Part shown: piece after piece, positions 5,194 to 9,251 of the stretch
How positions within the stretch are numbered: the stretch's first letter is position 1
Layout: the number at the start of each line of letters is the position of its first letter
Origin: Clostridia bacterium
GTDB lineage: Bacteria > Bacillota > Clostridia > Oscillospirales > Acutalibacteraceae
DNA length: 9,251 nt
Assembly (NCBI GenBank): GCA_017382915.1
Contig: JAFNZJ010000004.1
Span: forward strand, 1 to 9,251
Direction of reading: 5' to 3'
The notes under the pieces: model-generated
What the model was told of the DNA's origin: nothing
Database searches by the model: none
Seen by the model: the letters and a program-made list of their open reading frames with translations, nothing else
Made by a program: the position numbers and the translations under genes

Positions 5194-6959
5194 CCGAAAA
5201 TATAGGTAAGGTTGTAAGCATTAACGGAAACCTGGTTTCAGTTGAATTTGAAGGCAATGTTTCCATGAATGAAATATGCTATGTTAAGGTGGATAATACC
5301 GCCCTTAAAAGTGAGGTTATTCGCATTAGGGGTAAGGTTGCCCAAATACAGGTTTATGAAATGACCGGCGGCATAAAATGCGGTGATGAGGTTCAGTTTA
5401 CCGGTGATATGCTTTCGGCTGAGCTTGGACCGGGTCTGCTTGGTCAAATTTATGACGGACTTCAAAATCCCCTGCCAATTTTGGCAGAGCAGGCAGGCTG
5501 GTTTTTAGAGCGCGGCAACTATGCCGACGGACTGGATGCCAATAAAAAGTGGGAATTTACCCCCACCGCCAAGGTGGGCGATACCCTGCGTGCGGGCGAA
5601 TATATAGGCACCGTACCCGAAGGCCCCTTTACCCATAAAATATTTGTACCCTTTTATTTAAACGGTAGCTACACCCTTAAAAGTATAGTAGAAAAGGGTG
5701 AGTACACCGTAAAAGAAACGGTTGCCGTTATAGCCGATGAGCGCGGCAAAGAAATACCCGTTTCACTGTCCTTTAAATGGCCGGTTAAACGCGCCGTAAG
5801 ATGTTATAGTGAAAGGTTAGCCCCTAAAGAAACTATGGAGACCAAGGTTCGCCTTATTGACTCCTTCTTCCCCGTAGCAAAGGGTGGTACCTACTGTACC
5901 CCAGGCCCGTTTGGTGCGGGCAAAACTGTATTACAGCACACCACATCAAAGTATGCCGATGTTGACATAGTAATCATTGCCGCCTGTGGTGAGCGTGCGG
6001 GTGAGGTTGTTGAGACTATAACCGAATTCCCCGAGCTTACCGACCCCAAAACAGGCCATTCCCTTATGGAGCGTACCATTATTATTTGTAACACATCATC
6101 CATGCCGGTTGCATCGCGTGAGGCTTCGGTTTACACCGCAGTAACCCTTGCTGAATATTATCGCCAAATGGGACTTAATGTTTTGCTTTTGGCCGACTCT
6201 ACCTCGCGTTGGGCACAGGCTTTAAGAGAAATGTCCGGCAGGCTGGAGGAAATCCCCGGTGAGGAAGCCTTCCCCGCCTATTTGGAAAGCTATATTGCCG
6301 CCTTTTATGAAAGGGCAGGTTATGTTCGTTTGCCCGATGGCAGTACAGGTTCGGTTACAATCGGCGGTACCGTATCCCCCGCGGGCGGTAACTTTGAGGA
6401 GCCTGTAACACAGGCAACACTTAAGGTTGTCGGCGCCTTCCACGGGCTATCGCGTGAAAGGTCGGATGCACGAAAATACCCCGCTATTGACCCGCTTATT
6501 TCTTGGTCAAAATATAGTAGCGTTATTGATACCAAAAAATCAGATTATTGCAAAAAAATCCTTCATGAGGGTGAAGAAATTGACTCTATGATGAAGGTTA
6601 TCGGTGAAGAGGGCACAACCCTTGCCGACTTTATAACCTATTTGAAGGAGCAAATGCTGGATGCCGTTTATCTGCAGCAAAACTCCTTTGATGCGGTTGA
6701 TGCCAACAGCGGCACGGACCGTCAGCGTTATGTTACCGATAAGCTTATTTATATTTTAGGTAGTGAATATTCCCTGTCTAATAAAGAGGATGCGCGTGTA
6801 TTCTTTAACCGTATGCGCCAAAAATTTATTGACTGGAACTATACCGAATTTAAAACCGAAGCCTTCAATAAGGTTGAGAATGAGCTTGATGCCATTTACA
6901 GTGAAGGCGGCGGAACACTTACTACTAGCGCAGAGCTTTTGTTAAAGGACGGTGAGTAA
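5190..6959 (+). CDS. atpA: V/A-type ATPase catalytic subunit A
   Basis: Subunit A hydrolyses or makes ATP at its interface with B in the A3B3 head. The 589-aa length is normal. An N-terminal beta barrel (about 1-75) is followed by the A-specific bulge domain (about 110-190), then the nucleotide domain and a helical C-terminal domain. The Walker A loop GPFGAGKT is at 239-246 with Lys245 and Thr246. The catalytic Glu268 is in [18 protein letters not shown]. The run [15 protein letters not shown] and the block [13 protein letters not shown] starting at Pro356 are characteristic of subunit A. All catalytic residues are present, so the enzyme should be active. The start has a strong GGAGG at 5178-5182, 7 nt upstream, and overlaps the previous stop by 4 nt. 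The direction of function (ATP synthesis or ion pumping) cannot be read from this gene. The symbol is the V-type name, not F1 alpha. Confidence 0.97.
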   Translation: MTENIGKVVSINGNLVSVEFEGNVSMNEICYVKVDNTALKSEVIRIRGKVAQIQVYEMTGGIKCGDEVQFTGDMLSAELGPGLLGQIYDGLQNPLPILAEQAGWFLERGNYADGLDANKKWEFTPTAKVGDTLRAGEYIGTVPEGPFTHKIFVPFYLNGSYTLKSIVEKGEYTVKETVAVIADERGKEIPVSLSFKWPVKRAVRCYSERLAPKETMETKVRLIDSFFPVAKGGTYCTPGPFGAGKTVLQHTTSKYADVDIVIIAACGERAGEVVETITEFPELTDPKTGHSLMERTIIICNTSSMPVASREASVYTAVTLAEYYRQMGLNVLLLADSTSRWAQALREMSGRLEEIPGEEAFPAYLESYIAAFYERAGYVRLPDGSTGSVTIGGTVSPAGGNFEEPVTQATLKVVGAFHGLSRERSDARKYPAIDPLISWSKYSSVIDTKKSDYCKKILHEGEEIDSMMKVIGEEGTTLADFITYLKEQMLDAVYLQQNSFDAVDANSGTDRQRYVTDKLIYILGSEYSLSNKEDARVFFNRMRQKFIDWNYTEFKTEAFNKVENELDAIYSEGGGTLTTSAELLLKDGE

Positions 6960-6961
6960 GA

Positions 6962-8269
6962 ATGAACAAGGTATTTAACCGTATTGAATCTATTGCAGGT
7001 AGCGTTATTACCGTAAAGGCAACAGGGGTAAGATATAATGAATTGGCACAAATAAATACCCGCTTTGGTAAATCGCTTGCACAGGTTAATAAAATTGATG
7101 GTGACACCGTATCTCTGCAGGTTTTTGCGGGCGGTCAGGGTGTTTCCACAGGTGATGAGGTTCGCTTTTTAGGTCACGATATGCGTATATCCTTTAGTGA
7201 TGACCTGCTGGGCAGAATTTTTAACGGCTCGGGTGAGCCTATTGATAACGGTCCCGCCCTTCATGATAATATGACCAACATCGGCGGTCCTTCGGTTAAC
7301 CCAACCAAGCGTATTCTTGCCAACCGTATGATGAGAACAAATATACCCATGATTGATATGTTCAACACCTTGGTTGTATCACAAAAACTGCCAATATTCT
7401 CAATCTCGGGTGAGCCCTATAACCAACTGCTTGCACGCATTGCAATGCAGGCCGAAGCCGATGTAATCGTGCTTGGCGGTATGGGTCTTAAGTATGATGA
7501 CTTCCTTTATTTTAAGGATGAGCTTTCAAAGGGCGGAGCGCTTAGCAAAACCGTTATGTTTATTCATACCGCATCCGACCCCACCGTTGAATGTATGATG
7601 ATACCCGATATGGCGCTTGCCGTGGCTGAACAGTTTGCCCTTCAGGATAAGGATGTTTTGGTACTGCTTACCGATATGACCAACTTTGCCGACTCCATGA
7701 AGGAAGTGGCTATCACCCAAGAACAGGTGCCCTCCAACCGCGGATACCCCGGTGACCTTTATTCACAGCTTGCCGCCCGTTATGAAAAGGCGGTTGACTT
7801 TGCAAACTCCGGCTCGGTAACGGTTTTGGCGGTTACCACCATGCCGGGTGATGATGTAACCCACCCCGTACCCGATAATACAGGCTATATAACCGAAGGT
7901 CAGTATTACCTTAAGGGTGGCCGTATTGAACCCTTTGGCTCACTTTCGCGTTTAAAGCAGAATGTAAACGGCAAAACCCGTAAGGACCACCGCGCCCTTA
8001 TGGACGGTATGATTCGTTTATATTCCGCTTATAAAGAAACGGTTGAAAAGAAAAATATGGGCTTTGCAATGAGCCGTTGGGATGAAAAGCTTTTAAAATA
8101 CGGTGAGCTTTTTGAAAACAAGCTAATGGACCTTTCGGTAAACCTTACACTTGAGCAGGCTCTTGATTTAGGTTGGCAAATTTTGGCCGAATGCTTTGAA
8201 AAGGATGAAACAGGCATAAAAACCGACCTTACTGATGAATTCTGGCCTGAACAGTCTGGGGGTCAGTAA
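6962..8269 (+). CDS. atpB: V/A-type ATPase subunit B (non-catalytic)
   Basis: Subunit B alternates with A in the hexameric head and completes the nucleotide site. The 435-aa sequence starts with the family's N-terminal barrel (about 1-70). Where A has a Walker A loop, B has [13 protein letters not shown] from Ser149, without the Lys-Thr pair, as expected for a non-catalytic subunit. Later motifs are typical: [20 protein letters not shown] from 257, [17 protein letters not shown] text near 297-309, and FGSLSRL with Arg330, the likely arginine finger reaching the A site. The gene begins 2 bp after subunit A, with GGTGAG 5 nt upstream overlapping the A stop region, and ends 2 bp before subunit D. 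The ratio to A is expected to be equal, in keeping with coupled translation. Confidence 0.96.
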   Translation: MNKVFNRIESIAGSVITVKATGVRYNELAQINTRFGKSLAQVNKIDGDTVSLQVFAGGQGVSTGDEVRFLGHDMRISFSDDLLGRIFNGSGEPIDNGPALHDNMTNIGGPSVNPTKRILANRMMRTNIPMIDMFNTLVVSQKLPIFSISGEPYNQLLARIAMQAEADVIVLGGMGLKYDDFLYFKDELSKGGALSKTVMFIHTASDPTVECMMIPDMALAVAEQFALQDKDVLVLLTDMTNFADSMKEVAITQEQVPSNRGYPGDLYSQLAARYEKAVDFANSGSVTVLAVTTMPGDDVTHPVPDNTGYITEGQYYLKGGRIEPFGSLSRLKQNVNGKTRKDHRALMDGMIRLYSAYKETVEKKNMGFAMSRWDEKLLKYGELFENKLMDLSVNLTLEQALDLGWQILAECFEKDETGIKTDLTDEFWPEQSGGQ

Positions 8270-8271
8270 TT

Positions 8272-8904
8272 TTGGCAAAAATCAAATTAACTAAAAATGA
8301 GTTAAAGGTACAAAAGGATGCCCTTAAAATGTACCGTAGATATTTGCCTACACTAACACTTAAAAAGCAACAGCTTCAGGCTGAAATCCGCACTATTGAG
8401 GCCAAGGCCAAAGCGGTGCGACAGGCTAAAGCCGACCTTGAAAAAAGCTTTAATTCTTGGATAGCGGTCTTTAGCGAGGCAGAAGCCTTCCCCGATGGAA
8501 TAATAACGGTAAGCAATGTCCGTAAGGGCAGGGGTAATATCGCAGGTGTTGATATACCCACCTTTGACGGCGCCGATTTCAAAAGGGGTGACTATGATTT
8601 GTACTACACCCCCCTTTGGGTGGATATAGCGGCAAATCATATGCAGCAGGCTATGATGCTTGATTTAGAGGCCGAGGTGTTAGATGAGCAGGTCGAACTT
8701 TTAGGTGCCGAGCTGCGTGCGACCTCACAAAGGGTAAACCTTTTTGAAAAGGTTAAAATTCCCGAAACCGAGGAAAACATTAGAAAAATATCTATTTATA
8801 TGGCAGACCAACAGGTTAATGCCGTAGTGCGTTCTAAAATTTCTAAAGGTAAAATCGCCCTTCGCGGTAAAGAAGCTTTTGAAAGGCAGGTTGATTTATC
8901 ATGA
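8272..8904 (+). CDS. atpD: V/A-type ATPase subunit D (central rotor shaft)
   Basis: Subunit D is the rotating axle inside the A3B3 head, analogous to F-type gamma. The 210-aa protein starts AKIKLTKNELKVQKDALKMY and continues with RRYLPTLTLKKQQLQAEIRT, the strongly conserved N-terminal helix of the family. A second long helix occupies the C-terminal third (about 125-210). The two would form the antiparallel coiled coil of the axle, with the segment at about 75-120 as the protruding middle. The start is TTG at 8272: the conserved family start follows it directly, no in-frame ATG precedes the motif, and a GGGGGT run lies about 9 nt upstream. It starts 2 bp after subunit B and overlaps subunit I by ATGA. 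Length is typical of the bacterial short form. Confidence 0.93.
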   Translation: MAKIKLTKNELKVQKDALKMYRRYLPTLTLKKQQLQAEIRTIEAKAKAVRQAKADLEKSFNSWIAVFSEAEAFPDGIITVSNVRKGRGNIAGVDIPTFDGADFKRGDYDLYYTPLWVDIAANHMQQAMMLDLEAEVLDEQVELLGAELRATSQRVNLFEKVKIPETEENIRKISIYMADQQVNAVVRSKISKGKIALRGKEAFERQVDLS

Positions 8905-9251
8905 TAGTGCCTATGAAAAAAGTTTCGCTTATAATTATGGGCGATAAAAAGACCGAAGCCCTTAAAAAACTGCGTAAGCTTGGGCTTTTGCATATTCAAA
9001 TTGAAGAGGGCTCCGGCCAAAAGCTAATAGACCTTAATGAAAAGGTAGCCCTTATTGAATCTGCAATTTACTCCTTAAACGGGGGCAAAAAAATCACACC
9101 CAAAAATATAACTGCTGCTAAATCGCTTAAAATCGCAGAGGAAATACAGGATTTTACCGAACAAAAAAAGCAGTATATTTCACAGCTTGCCGCATTAGAA
9201 ACCGAACTGGAGCGGCTTAAAAGCTGGGGCGAGGTTGACCCCGAAAAAATC
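8901..9251 (+). CDS. atpI: V/A-type ATPase subunit I, N-terminal part (3' partial)
   Basis: Subunit I (the 'a' subunit) is the membrane stator whose C-terminal half carries the ion half-channels facing the c-type ring. Only the first 117 codons are here. The start MIVPMKKVSLIIMGDKK and the following LRKLGLLHIQ are the family's conserved N-terminal strand-helix. A coiled-coil region rich in Glu/Lys/Gln (about 75-107) ends in LKSWGEVDPEKI, matching the usual W-G-x-x-DP turn. The membrane segments lie beyond the right edge. The ATG overlaps the subunit D stop by ATGA, so translation is coupled. The reading frame was translated by hand and is open to the window end. Subunit K, the ion-binding ring, probably follows outside, so ion specificity (H+ or Na+) is not visible. 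Confidence 0.9.
   Translation, partial: MIVPMKKVSLIIMGDKKTEALKKLRKLGLLHIQIEEGSGQKLIDLNEKVALIESAIYSLNGGKKITPKNITAAKSLKIAEEIQDFTEQKKQYISQLAALETELERLKSWGEVDPEKI

Noticed and set aside
4937..5266. 109-aa antisense open frame across the DUF2764-like/subunit A junction
   Set aside because: It shadows two well-supported genes and shows no motif or ribosome site.

Overview
The window reads as a chromosomal segment of an anaerobic, low-to-moderate GC Firmicute, most likely a gut-type Clostridia of the Ruminococcaceae/Oscillospiraceae kind. The reasons are strong AGGAGG-type ribosome sites, consensus sigma-A promoters, a D-lactate dehydrogenase, a clostridial-style lipoprotein and an ATP-synthase-like V/A-type ATPase operon. 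This placement is inferred from gene content and style, not from a search.

Left part (1-3217): the 3' end of an SGNH/GDSL-hydrolase-like gene, cut by the left edge, ends at a strong intrinsic terminator. Then come uracil-DNA glycosylase (ung, +) and, convergent with no base between the stop codons, a D-lactate dehydrogenase-type 2-hydroxyacid dehydrogenase (-). A 136-bp divergent promoter region separates that gene from a small predicted lipoprotein (+).

Middle (3181-4023): a free-standing four-helix-bundle (23S rRNA intervening-sequence protein type) gene on the minus strand, an AT-rich 20-bp perfect inverted repeat, and a minus-strand tRNA-Arg(CCU) gene with a near-consensus promoter and an encoded CCA end. 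The inverted repeat appears to split the tRNA's original terminator. A plus-strand promoter follows and drives the ATPase operon.

Right part (4024-9251): a tightly packed V/A-type ATPase operon in the order E, DUF2764-like, A, B, D, I (the last cut by the right edge). Gaps are 2-3 bp or ATGA overlaps, so translation is probably coupled. E is the peripheral stalk, A and B form the catalytic hexamer, D is the central rotor shaft, and I is the membrane stator. Recognisable C and F genes are absent from their usual place between E and A, which instead holds the DUF2764-like gene. This is the compact arrangement I recall from spirochaetes and Bacteroidetes.

Most of the window is ordinary housekeeping sequence. 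I did not see a clearly new system. The items most worth a second look are the compact ATPase with a candidate replacement subunit, the SGNH-like protein whose catalytic Asp/His block is substituted, and the inverted repeat that interrupts the tRNA terminator.
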